Shown in pieces: positions 39,212 through 48,274 of a stretch of 64,000 nt of DNA (position 1 is the first letter of the stretch; each line of letters begins with the position of its first letter). The notes under the pieces were generated by a model. It was not told the DNA's origin and made no database searches. It saw only the letters and a program-made list of their open reading frames with translations. Source of the stretch: Pseudomonas sp. F(2018) (GTDB lineage: Bacteria; Pseudomonadota; Gammaproteobacteria; Pseudomonadales; Pseudomonadaceae); the NCBI RefSeq assembly GCF_005508865.1, contig NZ_SCOM01000002.1:186001-250000 (forward strand), given 5' to 3'. Made by a program: the position numbers and the translations under genes.

Positions 39212-40762
39212 TCAGTGAGCTGCGCCGCCGGTGGCGCCGGCGGGCAGGGCGCGGGTCAGCAACACGGCGAGCATGCTGATAGCCAGGGCCAGGCCGACGA
39301 AGTGGAAGGCGTCATTGTAGGCCATGATGGCGGCCTGCTGATGGGCGATCTCGCTGAGCTTGCCCAGCGCCGCCTGGGAGCTGCCGAGCTGTTCGGTGAG
39401 CAGGGCCAGGCGCTCGTCCACCTGCGGATTGCCCGGTACCAGGGCCTCGCGCAGGTAGTCGAAGTAGGTCTTGGCGCGGCTGTCGAGCAGGGTGGCGAGC
39501 AGGGCGATGCCGATGGCGCCGCCCAGGTTGCGCAGAATGTTGAACAGGCTGGAGGCCGAGCCGGCGTCCTGCGGCTGGATATAGACGGTGGCGATCAGCG
39601 AGATGGTGACCATGATCATCGGCTGGCCGAGGGCGCGCAGCAGCTGGATATGGTTGAACTGCTCGCCGGCGAAATCCGGGTTGAGCACCCCGGAGAAGAA
39701 GCTGGAGGCGCCGAACAGGGCGAAGCCCCCGGCGCACAGCCACTTCGGCGAGATCACCTTCATCAGTCTGGGCACCAGCGGAATGATGAACAGCTGTGGC
39801 AGGCCCATCCACATGATCACCTCGCCGATCTGCAGGGCGTTGTAGCCCTGGATCTGTGCCAAGTACAGCGGCAGCAGGTAGATCGAGCCGTACAGGCCCA
39901 GGCCCATGCCCAGGCTGGAGATGCTGGTGAGGCCGAAATTGCGTTCGCGCAGGATGCGCAGGTTGATCAGCGGGTTGTCCCGCGACAGCTGCAGGATGAC
40001 GAACAGGATCAGGCTGACCACCGCCACGCTGCCCAGGCCGACGATCAGCTGCGACTCCAGCCAGTCCTTGCGGTGGCCTTCCTCTAGGAACACCTGCAGA
40101 CAGCCCAGACCCAGGCCCAGGGTGACGATGCCGGCATAGTCGGTGCTCTTCAGCAGCTCCCAGTGCGGCGCCTTCTTCTCCAGGCCGTACATCAGGCCGG
40201 CGATCATCAGCAGGCCGGGCGGCACGTTGATATAGAAGATGTATTCCCAGCCCCAGTTTTCCGTTAGCCAGCCACCCAGGGTCGGGCCGATGGAGGGGGC
40301 GAAGGTGGCGGTGATGGCGAACAGCGCCATGCCCTTGGCCCGGTGGTGTTCGGGCAGCTTGATCAGGGTCATGGTGAAGGCCAGGGGGATCAGCGCGCCG
40401 CCGGTGAAACCCTGCAGGGCGCGGAACACGATCATGCTCTCCAGGTTCCAGGCGAAGGAGCACAGCAGCGAGGAGGCGAGGAAGCCCAGCGACACCCACA
40501 CCGCCAGGCGCCGCGCCGAGAGCAGCTGCACCAGCCAGGCGGTGAGCGGAATCATGATGATCTCGGCCACCAGGTAGGAGGTGGAGATCCACGAACCTTC
40601 CTCCAGGGTGGCCGACAGCGCGCCCTGGATGTCCTTCAGCGAGGAGTTGGTGATCTGGATATCCAGCACCGCCATGAAGGCGCCGAGCATGGCGCTCATC
40701 ACCGCGATCCAGTCGCGCCGGGTCGGCTCTCCGACCGGGCGCAGCAGCTCGTCAGCCGCCAT
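39212..40762 (-). CDS. EmrB/QacA-family (DHA2) drug efflux MFS transporter
   Basis: 516 residues, 14 helices. Motifs: LDIQITNSSLKDIQGALSA (motif D1), FLASSLLCSFAW, and GGALIPLAFTM near the GxxxP motif C region. Works with the HlyD/EmrA protein encoded just upstream, whose stop it overlaps by 11 bases. Likely part of a tripartite multidrug pump with an outer-membrane channel encoded elsewhere. Confidence 0.92.
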   Translation of the reverse strand: MAADELLRPVGEPTRRDWIAVMSAMLGAFMAVLDIQITNSSLKDIQGALSATLEEGSWISTSYLVAEIIMIPLTAWLVQLLSARRLAVWVSLGFLASSLLCSFAWNLESMIVFRALQGFTGGALIPLAFTMTLIKLPEHHRAKGMALFAITATFAPSIGPTLGGWLTENWGWEYIFYINVPPGLLMIAGLMYGLEKKAPHWELLKSTDYAGIVTLGLGLGCLQVFLEEGHRKDWLESQLIVGLGSVAVVSLILFVILQLSRDNPLINLRILRERNFGLTSISSLGMGLGLYGSIYLLPLYLAQIQGYNALQIGEVIMWMGLPQLFIIPLVPRLMKVISPKWLCAGGFALFGASSFFSGVLNPDFAGEQFNHIQLLRALGQPMIMVTISLIATVYIQPQDAGSASSLFNILRNLGGAIGIALLATLLDSRAKTYFDYLREALVPGNPQVDERLALLTEQLGSSQAALGKLSEIAHQQAAIMAYNDAFHFVGLALAISMLAVLLTRALPAGATGGAAH

Positions 40763-41801
40763 GCTGGGTGTCGCTGGCGATGTCCACGTTCACTTCCACG
40801 GACATGCCGGGGCGGATCTTGCCCTGCAGCGGGTTGTCCGCGGCGAAGGTCAGCTTGACCGGGATGCGCTGCACCACCTTGGTGAAGTTGCCGGTGGCGT
40901 TGTCCGGCGGCAGCAGGCTGAACTGCGCGCCGGAGGCGGCGAACAGGCTGTCGATGCGGCCTTCGATGGGCGTGTCGGGGTAGGCATCGAAGACCAGTTC
41001 GGCGCGCTGGCCGACCTGCATCCTGCCGATCTGGGTCTCCTTGAAGTTGGCCTGCACCCAGATGGCGTCGCTCGGCACGATCGACAGCAGATAGGCGCCG
41101 GCCTGCACCACCTGGCCCTCGCGCGCGGAGCGCTGGCCGATGGTGCCGCTGATCGGTGCGTGGATCTCGGTGCGGGTCAGGTTCAGTTCGGCCTGGGCTA
41201 TCTCGGCCTTGGCGTTGGCGATCTGCGCCTGCAGGCGCTTGATGTCGGCGTTCAGTGCGTCCACCTGCTGGCGCTGGGCGCTGAGGTCGGCCTCGGCCTT
41301 GGACAGCTGCGAGCGGGCCACGCGGCTATCGGCGGAGAGGGTGGTGACGCGCTCTTCCGAGACATAGCCGGGCTTGCGCAGGGTCTGGGCGCGGGACAGA
41401 TCGATCTGGGTGCGGTTGAGGTTGGCCTCGCCGGCGGCGACATCGGCCTGGCTCGCGGCGATCAGGCTCGACTGCTGTGCCAGGCGGCTCTGCGCCTGGG
41501 TCAGTTCCGCCTCGCGGGTGGCCAACGCTGCGCGGGCGCGCTCCAGAGCCAGCTGGAAGTCGGCGCTTTCCAGGGTCAGCAGCAGCTGGCCTTTCTCCAC
41601 GTGCTGGTTGTCGGCCACCAGCACTCGCTCGATGCGGGCGCCCAGCTGGCTGGAGACGCGGGTGATCTCGCCCTGCACATAGGCATTGTCGGTGCTCTCG
41701 TGGAAGCGCCCGACCAGCAGCCAGTGGCCGAAGAGGGCCAGGACGACGATGGCGAGCAGAGCGACGAAGACGGATAGGCGGCGTTGCAATTGGGCAGGCA
41801 T
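40752..41801 (-). CDS. EmrA/HlyD-family membrane fusion protein
   Basis: 349 residues from the ATG at 41801. One N-terminal helix (SVFVALLAIVVLALFGHWLLV), then the biotinyl-lipoyl half (STDNAYVQGEITRVSSQLGARI), a long coiled-coil hairpin (residues about 85-200), and the second lipoyl/beta-barrel (IHAPISGTIGQRSAREGQVVQ). A TTG at 41837 would add 12 residues. Located divergently from a LysR regulator, which probably controls it. Confidence 0.9.
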   Translation of the reverse strand: MPAQLQRRLSVFVALLAIVVLALFGHWLLVGRFHESTDNAYVQGEITRVSSQLGARIERVLVADNQHVEKGQLLLTLESADFQLALERARAALATREAELTQAQSRLAQQSSLIAASQADVAAGEANLNRTQIDLSRAQTLRKPGYVSEERVTTLSADSRVARSQLSKAEADLSAQRQQVDALNADIKRLQAQIANAKAEIAQAELNLTRTEIHAPISGTIGQRSAREGQVVQAGAYLLSIVPSDAIWVQANFKETQIGRMQVGQRAELVFDAYPDTPIEGRIDSLFAASGAQFSLLPPDNATGNFTKVVQRIPVKLTFAADNPLQGKIRPGMSVEVNVDIASDTQHGG

Positions 41802-41848
41802 GAGTGGGCTCGAACGGCGGGGCGTAAGTGTAAGCAAATCTAACAGTG

Positions 41849-41889
41849 TTGCCGCGAAGGCTGTAGCCAGTAGAATTCACAAACTTTGT
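41849..41889 (+). promoter_or_regulatory. Promoter/operator between emrA-like and LysR genes
   Basis: TTGCCG (41849) and TAGAAT (41871) with a 16-base spacer precede the LysR gene by 30 bases. ACAAA-C-TTTGT (41879-41889) is a perfect 5-1-5 palindrome that could be a LysR contact site. Confidence 0.4.
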
Positions 41890-41907
41890 TGCTTTTGGGG
41901 AACAATC

Positions 41908-42822
41908 GTGGGGCTCGATGACGCCTTGATCTTCACCCGCGTGGTGGAATGCCACAGCTTCACCCAGGCCGCGCAGAACCTGGGCATGCAGAAATCCACG
42001 GTGAGCCGGCGCATCGCCCTGCTCGAAGAGCGCCTCGGCGTGCGCCTGCTCAACCGCACCACGCGCAAGTTGCGCCTCACCGAAGTGGGCCAGGCCTACT
42101 ACGAGCGCTGCCGGCAGATCATGCTCGACTTCGCCGAGGCCGAGCAGGCGGTGATGCAGCTGCAGCAGGAGCCTTCCGGCCTGCTGCGCATCACTGCGCC
42201 GATCGAGTTCGGCCAGCTGTTCCTCGGCGGCGTGCTCGGGCGCTTCATGCGCCAGTACCCGCAGATCAGCGCCGAGGTCGAGCTGACCTCGCGCGACGTC
42301 GATCCACTGGAGGAGGGCGTCGACATCGCCATCCAGGTCGGTCAGCCGCGCGATTCCACGCTGATCGCGCGCAAGCTGCTGGAGAGCCCGCGGCGCCTGT
42401 GCGCCAGCCCCGAATACCTGGCCCAGCACGGCGCGCCGCGGACCATCCACGAACTGGCCGGGCACCGCGCCATCCTCCTGCCGCAGGACTCGCCACGCTA
42501 CTGGCCGCTGGTCGGCGAGCAGGTGCAGTGCCAGCGGGTGCTGTCGTGCAACAACATCACCCTGGCGCGTGAGGCGGCGCTGGCCGGTGCCGGCATCTCC
42601 GGGCTGCCGGTGATGATCTCCGAGGAGGCCCTGCGCAGCGGGCGCCTGGTGGAGCTGCTGCCCGATGCCCGGCTGCCGATTGGCGAGCTGTACGCCGTCT
42701 ATCCCTCGCGGCGCTTCCAGGCGATGAAGGTCAAGACCTTCCTCGACTTCCTCATGGCCAGCCTGCCGCAGGCCGGCCTGCTGGAGCCGGTGGCGGCCGG
42801 CCTGCTAACATCGCGCCCTTGA
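41908..42822 (+). CDS. LysR-family transcriptional regulator
   Basis: 304 residues. N-terminal winged helix-turn-helix ([40 protein letters not shown]) and a C-terminal effector-binding domain. The Lys-Ser-Thr-Val-Ser-Arg-Arg recognition helix is of the PtxR/'AaeR' kind. The start is GTG at 41908, preceded by GGGGAA. Divergent from the EmrAB-type pump and thus its likely regulator. Confidence 0.92.
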   Translation: MGLDDALIFTRVVECHSFTQAAQNLGMQKSTVSRRIALLEERLGVRLLNRTTRKLRLTEVGQAYYERCRQIMLDFAEAEQAVMQLQQEPSGLLRITAPIEFGQLFLGGVLGRFMRQYPQISAEVELTSRDVDPLEEGVDIAIQVGQPRDSTLIARKLLESPRRLCASPEYLAQHGAPRTIHELAGHRAILLPQDSPRYWPLVGEQVQCQRVLSCNNITLAREAALAGAGISGLPVMISEEALRSGRLVELLPDARLPIGELYAVYPSRRFQAMKVKTFLDFLMASLPQAGLLEPVAAGLLTSRP

Positions 42823-42850
42823 TCCATCTTCCCCGTTCCCGAGACTTGTC

Positions 42851-44335
42851 ATGACCAAAGTCCGCACCCGCATTGCGCCGTCGCCCACCGGTGACCCGCA
42901 CGTCGGCACTGCCTATATCGCCCTGTTCAACCTGTGTTTCGCCCGCCAGCACGGCGGCGAGTTCATTCTGCGCATCGAGGACACCGATCAGGTGCGCTCG
43001 ACCCGCGAGTCCGAACAGCAGATCTTCGACGCCCTGCGCTGGCTGGGTATCGAATGGAACGAGGGCCCGGATGTCGGCGGCCCGCACGGCCCGTACCGGC
43101 AGAGCGAGCGCGGCCACATCTACAAGAAGTACTCGGACGAGCTGGTCAGCAAGGGCCACGCCTTCCCCTGCTTCTGCTCCGCCGAGCGCCTGGACCAGGT
43201 GCGCGCCGAGCAGATGGCGAAGAAGGAAACGCCGCGCTACGACGGCCACTGCATGCATCTCGCCCCGGCGGACGCGCAGCAGCGCATCGCCGCCGGCGAG
43301 TCCCACGTGGTGCGCATGAAGGTGCCCAGCGAAGGCGTCTGCGTGGTACCGGACATGCTGCGCGGCGACGTGGAGATCCCTTGGGATCGCATGGACATGC
43401 AGGTGCTGATGAAGGCCGACGGCCTGCCCACCTATTTCCTGGCCAACGTGGTCGACGACCACTTGATGGAGATCTCCCATGTCCTGCGCGGCGAGGAGTG
43501 GCTGCCGTCGGCGCCCAAGCTGATCAAGCTGTACGAGTACTTCGGCTGGGAGCAGCCCAAGCTCTGCTATATGCCGCTGCTGCGCAATCCGGACAAGTCC
43601 AAGCTGTCCAAGCGCAAGAACCCCACCTGCATCACCTTCTACGAGCGCATGGGCTTCATGCCCGAGGCGCTGCTCAACTACCTGGGGCGCATGGGCTGGT
43701 CCATGCCGGACGAGCGCGAGAAGTTCTCCCTGGCCGAGATGATCGAGCACTTCGATCTGTCGCGTATTTCCCTCGGCGGGCCGATCTTCGATATCGAGAA
43801 GCTATCCTGGCTCAACGGCCAGTGGTTGCGCGAGCTGCCGGTGGAGCAGTTCGCCAAGCGTGTGCAGGACTGGGCCTTCAACTCCCAGTACCTGATGCAG
43901 ATCGCCCCGCATGTGCAGCAGCGCGTCGAGATCTTCAGCGACATCGCGCCGCTCTCCAGCTTCTTCTTCAGCGGCGGCGTGCAGCTGGACCCTGCGCTGC
44001 TGGCGCACAAGAAGCTCAGCCCTGATCAGGTGCGCCAGGCCCTGCAGCTGCTGCTGTGGGAGCTGGAGGCGCTGCGCCAGTGGGACAAGGAGAAGATCAC
44101 CGCCTGCATCCAGTTCGTCTGCGAGGGCCTCGGCCTCAAGCTGCGCGACCTGATGCCGCTGATCTTCCCGGCCATCACCGGCAAGGCCAGCTCGGTCTCG
44201 GTGCTGGATGCCATGGAGATTCTCGGTGCCGACCTATCGCGCTTCCGCCTGCGTCAGGCCATCGAGCTGCTCGGCGGCGTCAGCAATGGCGAGACCAAGG
44301 AGTGGAAGAAGCTGCTGGAAGGTTTCCGCGGCTGA
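42851..44335 (+). CDS. gltX: Glutamyl-tRNA synthetase
   Basis: 494 residues, class I aminoacyl-tRNA synthetase. The HIGH motif appears as [13 protein letters not shown] and KMSKS as KLSKRKN; the [10 protein letters not shown] block and the C-terminal anticodon-binding helices are present. Charges the two tRNA-Glu genes encoded 280 bases downstream. Confidence 0.97.
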   Translation: MTKVRTRIAPSPTGDPHVGTAYIALFNLCFARQHGGEFILRIEDTDQVRSTRESEQQIFDALRWLGIEWNEGPDVGGPHGPYRQSERGHIYKKYSDELVSKGHAFPCFCSAERLDQVRAEQMAKKETPRYDGHCMHLAPADAQQRIAAGESHVVRMKVPSEGVCVVPDMLRGDVEIPWDRMDMQVLMKADGLPTYFLANVVDDHLMEISHVLRGEEWLPSAPKLIKLYEYFGWEQPKLCYMPLLRNPDKSKLSKRKNPTCITFYERMGFMPEALLNYLGRMGWSMPDEREKFSLAEMIEHFDLSRISLGGPIFDIEKLSWLNGQWLRELPVEQFAKRVQDWAFNSQYLMQIAPHVQQRVEIFSDIAPLSSFFFSGGVQLDPALLAHKKLSPDQVRQALQLLLWELEALRQWDKEKITACIQFVCEGLGLKLRDLMPLIFPAITGKASSVSVLDAMEILGADLSRFRLRQAIELLGGVSNGETKEWKKLLEGFRG

Positions 44336-44444
44336 GCGAAGGGGCTGCCGGTCATCGCCTCGAACGAGGAGGGTGGCTGGCCGGCTTCTCGGGTAAGTGA
44401 TTGTTCTGCCTTCTGAATTTTTTCGGTTTCGACGAAAAAGTGTG

Positions 44445-44473
44445 TTGACAGGCAATGGCCTCGCCCCTAATAT
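44445..44473 (+). promoter_or_regulatory. Sigma-70 promoter of the Ala-Glu tRNA operon
   Basis: TTGACA (44445-44450), 17 bases, TAATAT (44468-44473). A GC-rich discriminator (GCGCCCC) follows, as in stringently controlled stable-RNA promoters, and an A/T-rich stretch (44416-44439) just upstream could be an UP element. Confidence 0.82.
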
Positions 44474-44491
44474 GCGCCCCGTCCAAGCGAC

Positions 44492-44567
<76 letters not shown>

Positions 44568-44614
44568 AATTGCCACCGAACGAATTCCAGCGCGTTCGAG
44601 TGAATGAAGGTTTC

Positions 44615-44690
44615 GTCCCCTTCGTCTAGTGGCCTAGGACACCGCCCTTTCACGGCGGTAACAGGGGTTCGAGTCCCCTAGGGGACGCCA
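44615..44690 (+). tRNA. tRNA-Glu (UUC), copy 1
   Basis: 76 bases, GTCCCCTTCGTCTAG to encoded CCA. Anticodon loop CCTTTCACG gives UUC. Identical to the copy at 44859. Confidence 0.97.
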
Positions 44691-44733
44691 CTTTTCGCAG
44701 TGCTTGCACTGCGCGTCGAGAGACGCAAAATCC

Positions 44734-44809
<76 letters not shown>

Positions 44810-44858
44810 AATCACTGACAGGGCCAGCCGAGTGCTGGCCTTGTTCTTCGAAGGTTCT

Positions 44859-44934
44859 GTCCCCTTCGTCTAGTGGCCTAGGACACCGCCCTTTCACGGC
44901 GGTAACAGGGGTTCGAGTCCCCTAGGGGACGCCA
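44859..44934 (+). tRNA. tRNA-Glu (UUC), copy 2
   Basis: Same 76-base sequence as copy 1. The spacer ahead has a GGCCAGC/GCTGGCC hairpin (44822-44840) followed by TTGTTCTT. Confidence 0.97.
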
Positions 44935-44960
44935 CTTTCTTTCCGCGTTTTGCGGACTTC

Positions 44961-44996
44961 AAGGGTCATTCTTCGGAATGGCCCTTTTGTTTTTTC
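44961..44996 (+). terminator. Terminator of the tRNA operon
   Basis: AAGGGTCATTC (44961) and GAATGGCCCTT (44976) enclose a TTCG tetraloop, with one G-T pair, and are followed by TTGTTTTTTC. Confidence 0.87.
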
Positions 44997-45037
44997 AGCC
45001 TCCCGAAAAGTCACCGACGAGCGGTCTGATTGCCTGC

Positions 45038-45077
45038 TTGCGGTTTCTTATTACATGCATAATATTAAATCCATAAT
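45038..45077 (+). promoter_or_regulatory. Promoter and candidate operator of the TetR gene
   Basis: TTGCGG (45038) and TAATAT (45060) with a 16-base spacer. CATAAT occurs at 45058 and again at 45072, 14 bases apart, overlapping the -10, which would allow autorepression. Confidence 0.4.
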
Positions 45078-45092
45078 CTTATGGAGGCTGCC

Positions 45093-45632
45093 ATGAGCGA
45101 CAAGAAGAGCAGAACCCGCGAGCGCATCCTCGATGCCGCTACCAGCGCGCTGATCGAGCGTGGCCCGATCGAGCCCAGTGTCGGCGAGGTGATGGGTGCC
45201 GCAGGACTGACGGTCGGTGGCTTCTACGCCCACTTCGAGAGCAAGGACGCGCTGATGCTGGAGGCCTTCACCCAGTTGCTGGCGCGTCGCCGGGAGCGGC
45301 TCAAGCAGCTCGACGACAGTCTCTCCGCCCAGGACCGCCGCGTGCTGGCTGCGGCCTTCTATCTGTCGCGCAAGCACCGCGACGCCGAAGTCGATTCCTG
45401 CCCGCTGCCCAGCTCGCTAGGCGAGCTCAGCCGCCTGCCGGAGCCGTTTCGCCGCGTGCTGGTCGAGCATACCGAGCTGATGGTCGCCGAGCTGGCCGGC
45501 AGTCCCGAGGACGCCGACAAGGCGTTGGCCGACATGGCGCTGATGATCGGCGGCCTGGCGCTGGCTCGCGCCCTTGGCGATAGCGAGCTGTCCGACCGGG
45601 TTCTGCGCGCCGCCAAATCGGCGGTGATCTGA
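45093..45632 (+). CDS. TetR/AcrR-family transcriptional regulator
   Basis: 179 residues. N-terminal HTH: RERILDAATSALIERG, then VGEVMGAAGLTVGGFYAHFESKDAL. The ligand domain has a TetR_C pattern with Cys in DSCPLPSSLGEL. ATG at 45093 is chosen because GGAGG lies six bases before it; ATG at 45081 is less likely. Followed by a terminator-like hairpin and a hydrolase gene that it may control. Confidence 0.92.
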   Translation: MSDKKSRTRERILDAATSALIERGPIEPSVGEVMGAAGLTVGGFYAHFESKDALMLEAFTQLLARRRERLKQLDDSLSAQDRRVLAAAFYLSRKHRDAEVDSCPLPSSLGELSRLPEPFRRVLVEHTELMVAELAGSPEDADKALADMALMIGGLALARALGDSELSDRVLRAAKSAVI

Positions 45633-45639
45633 AAAACGT

Positions 45640-45658
45640 GCCCGCCCGCGGGCTTTTT
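45640..45658 (+). terminator. Terminator-like hairpin between TetR and hydrolase genes
   Basis: GCCCGC (45640), CC, GCGGGC (45648), followed by TTTTT. The hydrolase ribosome site (GAGGAG) starts at 45663, so readthrough is needed for co-transcription. Confidence 0.65.
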
Positions 45659-45675
45659 ATGTGAGGAGAAGCGAG

Positions 45676-46539
45676 ATGAGCAGCATGAGCTGGATTCGTG
45701 GTTTCAACGCCACTGTTGGTCGCCTGGCCCCTGATCTGGTGGCCAGCAAGATGCATCGGGCCTTCCTCACGCCGCGCGATCTGCCGCCGCGCGACTGGGA
45801 GCTGCCGCTGCTGGCCGATGCCGAGCGCATCACCTTGCGCTTCGGCCTGTCCGCCCTGCGCTGGGGGCGCGGCCCTGCGGTATTGCTGTTGCACGGCTGG
45901 GAAGGTCGGCCGACCCAGTTTGCCGAGCTGATCCGTGCGCTGGTGCGTGCCGGCTATGGCGTGGTCGCGCTGGATGGTCCGGCCCATGGCCATTCGCCAG
46001 GACATGAAGCCAATGTGGTGCTGTTCGCCCGCGCGCTGCTAGAGGCGTCCAGCGAGCTGCCACCGTTGAAGGCGGTGATCGGCCATTCGCTGGGTGGTGC
46101 CGGAGCGCTGCTGGCCACGCAGCTTGGTCTGCGCACCGAGGCGCTGGTGACCATCGCCGCGCCGGCGCGGATTCTCGGGGCTCTGCGCCGCTTCGCGCAT
46201 TTCGTCGGCCTGCCCAAGCAGGCGCGGGCGCGTTTCGTACGTATGGTCGAGGAGAGCGCAGGGATGCCGGCGGCTCAGCTCGACGTAGCGCGCTATCGCC
46301 TGGATTTCCCCGGCCTGGTGGTTCATGCCAAGGACGATCCGATGGTGCCTTTCGCCGAGGCGGAGAACATTCATGCGGCCTGGGCGGAGAGTCGGCTGTT
46401 GGCGCTGGAGACAGGTGGCCACAGCAGGTCGCTGGCCGATCCGCGGTTGATCGAGGCGGTGCTGGAGCTGCTCGGCAACGCCGGCCTAAATGCCGCCGCC
46501 GAGCGCCGGGTGTTCAGCGCAACGGCGCTGGCATCCTGA
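45676..46539 (+). CDS. Alpha/beta hydrolase
   Basis: 287 residues. Oxyanion HGWEG near residue 73, nucleophile elbow GHSLGG, acid in HAKDDPMVP and His in TGGHSRSL complete a Ser-Asp-His triad. Substrate unknown. The ATG at 45676 has GAGGAG seven bases ahead. Sits 43 bases after the TetR gene. Confidence 0.88.
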   Translation: MSSMSWIRGFNATVGRLAPDLVASKMHRAFLTPRDLPPRDWELPLLADAERITLRFGLSALRWGRGPAVLLLHGWEGRPTQFAELIRALVRAGYGVVALDGPAHGHSPGHEANVVLFARALLEASSELPPLKAVIGHSLGGAGALLATQLGLRTEALVTIAAPARILGALRRFAHFVGLPKQARARFVRMVEESAGMPAAQLDVARYRLDFPGLVVHAKDDPMVPFAEAENIHAAWAESRLLALETGGHSRSLADPRLIEAVLELLGNAGLNAAAERRVFSATALAS

Positions 46540-46605
46540 GTCGGCGAGGAACGCAAAGCGCTACTGGCCGCTCTAAAACGTTACACTCCCTCCCATGTTC
46601 TCGGC

Positions 46606-46628
46606 GGACCGGAGTTGTGCTCCGGTCC
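46606..46628 (+). promoter_or_regulatory. Inverted repeat upstream of eda
   Basis: GGACCGGAG (46606) and CTCCGGTCC (46620) form a perfect nine-pair stem with a five-base loop. No T-run follows, so it looks more like a leader or operator element than a terminator. It lies 65 bases before the eda start. Confidence 0.4.
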
Positions 46629-46692
46629 GGCTCGGCGCCGTCACAGCAGCCTATGCCGATCGGTGTCGGAATCTCGATGAGGGGGAAATGAC

Positions 46693-47343
46693 ATGAGCCT
46701 GACAATGGAAGCGGTGCTGCAACGGGCGCGCCCGGTGCTGCCGGTGCTGGTGATCGAGGAGTGCGAGCTGGCGGTGGACATGGCCCGTGCACTGCACGCC
46801 GGCGGCGTCAGCGTGCTCGAGGTGACCCTGCGTACGCCGCGCGCGCTGGACGCCCTGTCGGCGATCCGCAAGGAGCTGCCGGATCTGCTGGTGGGGGCCG
46901 GCACGGTGATCCATGCCGAGCAATTCCAGGAGGCCCGCGATGCCGGTGCCCAGTTCACTGTCAGCCCCGGCTGCACCGAGCGCCTGGCCGCCGCCGCGGA
47001 AGATTCCGGCCTGCCGTACCTGCCGGCGGTGATGACCCCCTCGGAAGTGCTGCTGGCCCTGGAGTACGGCTACCGCTCGCTCAAGCTGTTCCCGGCCAAC
47101 GGCAACACCAGCGTGAAGATGCTCAAGAGCTTCAAGGGGCCGTTCACCGGCATTCGTTTCTGCCCGACTGGCGGCATCACCGCCGACAACCTGCTGAGCT
47201 TCCTGCGTCTGCCCAACGTGGCCTGCGTCGGTGGCACTTGGATCGCCCCCGACAACCTGATCCGCGCCCGCGCCTGGGATCAGATCACCCAGCTGGCCAG
47301 CGAGGCCCGCGACCTGGCGGCCAGTCTGGAGGTCAAGTCGTGA
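46693..47343 (+). CDS. eda: KDPG/KHG aldolase
   Basis: 216 residues. Cleaves 2-keto-3-deoxy-6-phosphogluconate to pyruvate and glyceraldehyde 3-phosphate (Entner-Doudoroff). The Schiff-base Lys131 is in YRSLKLFPAN; Glu43 in LEVTLRT and the CPTGGI phosphate site are present. Not near zwf/edd, so it may be a second copy with a wider role. Stop overlaps the next start. Confidence 0.9.
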   Translation: MSLTMEAVLQRARPVLPVLVIEECELAVDMARALHAGGVSVLEVTLRTPRALDALSAIRKELPDLLVGAGTVIHAEQFQEARDAGAQFTVSPGCTERLAAAAEDSGLPYLPAVMTPSEVLLALEYGYRSLKLFPANGNTSVKMLKSFKGPFTGIRFCPTGGITADNLLSFLRLPNVACVGGTWIAPDNLIRARAWDQITQLASEARDLAASLEVKS

Positions 47344-47789
47344 GTTGGGATCTGCCGCAGCCGTTCGTGATCGATCTGCAAGTCACCGCCGAGGATATCG
47401 ATGGCCTGGGCCACGCCAACAACGCGGTCTATGTCAGCTGGCTGGAGCGCTGCGCCTGGCGCCACTCGCAACACCTGGGGCTGGACCTGGCCGAGTATCG
47501 CCGCCTGGACCGGGCCATGGCCGTGCTGCGGCATGAGATCGACTATCTGGCCAGCGCCTACGAGGGCGAGGAGCTGCAGATGGCCACCTGGATCGTCGAG
47601 TCCGACCACAAGCTGAAGATGACCCGGCGCTTCCAGCTGTGGCGCCCGGCCGATGCCTGCAGCCTGCTGCGCGCGCAGACCACCTTCGTCTGCATCGAGC
47701 TGTCCAGCGGCAAGCCCAAGCGCATGCCGCCGGAGTTCGTCGAAGGCTACGGCCAGGCGCTGCTGGAGCCCTATCCGCTGGAGCTCTAG
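47340..47789 (+). CDS. 4HBT-family acyl-CoA thioesterase
   Basis: 149 residues. The active-site pattern DIDGLGHANNAVYVSWLE with its Asp and the following hotdog fold match 4-hydroxybenzoyl-CoA thioesterase/YbgC relatives. Start is GTG at 47340, overlapping the eda TGA and preceded by GGAGG. Its TAG interlocks with the next, opposite gene. Confidence 0.88.
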   Translation: MSWDLPQPFVIDLQVTAEDIDGLGHANNAVYVSWLERCAWRHSQHLGLDLAEYRRLDRAMAVLRHEIDYLASAYEGEELQMATWIVESDHKLKMTRRFQLWRPADACSLLRAQTTFVCIELSSGKPKRMPPEFVEGYGQALLEPYPLEL

Positions 47790-48181
47790 TTGAGCAACGG
47801 GGCGAGGAACACTTGCCCCGGCTCGACCATGATCGCGAATTGCCGGGTCTCGCCCGAGCCGAGCAGCACCGACTGCTCCGGGCCTGGCCCGCGCCCGCCG
47901 CAGTAGCCCGCCGAGGAAATGGCTACCGCCACGCTGAGTTGGCCGCTGGGCAGATCCAGGCTGGTGCGCTCGCCCGGTCCGAGTTTCGCCACGACCTGCT
48001 GATTGACATACAGCTCCACGTCGCAGGCGTTCGGCGCGTTGTTGTCGCGACTGAAGATCAGTCGCCCCGGCTCGCCGGGTGTCGGGTCCGGCGGCACGAC
48101 CTGTACCCCGCGCGGCAGGGTTTCGGCGGCCTGGGCCAGGCCGCAGGCCAGGCAGAAGGCAATCAGCGAGCGCATTAGCAT
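47786..48181 (-). CDS. Secreted protein of unknown function
   Basis: 131 residues. Signal peptide (MRSLIAFCLACGLAQA) and a small mature domain that looks like a beta-sandwich of 'PEGA-like' type (CDVELYVNQQVVAKLGPGERTSLDLPSGQL), with two Cys. The start at 48181 follows GGGAG. Function unknown. Convergent with the thioesterase gene. Confidence 0.75.
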   Translation of the reverse strand: MLMRSLIAFCLACGLAQAAETLPRGVQVVPPDPTPGEPGRLIFSRDNNAPNACDVELYVNQQVVAKLGPGERTSLDLPSGQLSVAVAISSAGYCGGRGPGPEQSVLLGSGETRQFAIMVEPGQVFLAPLLN

Positions 48182-48274
48182 GGCGGTTCTCCCTTTGGTC
48201 TGCTGCAGTGTGCACCATCTTGCGCCTTGCCAGCGCGGCCTTAAACTGTGCGCCCCGTTTTCCCGGACTAACCC

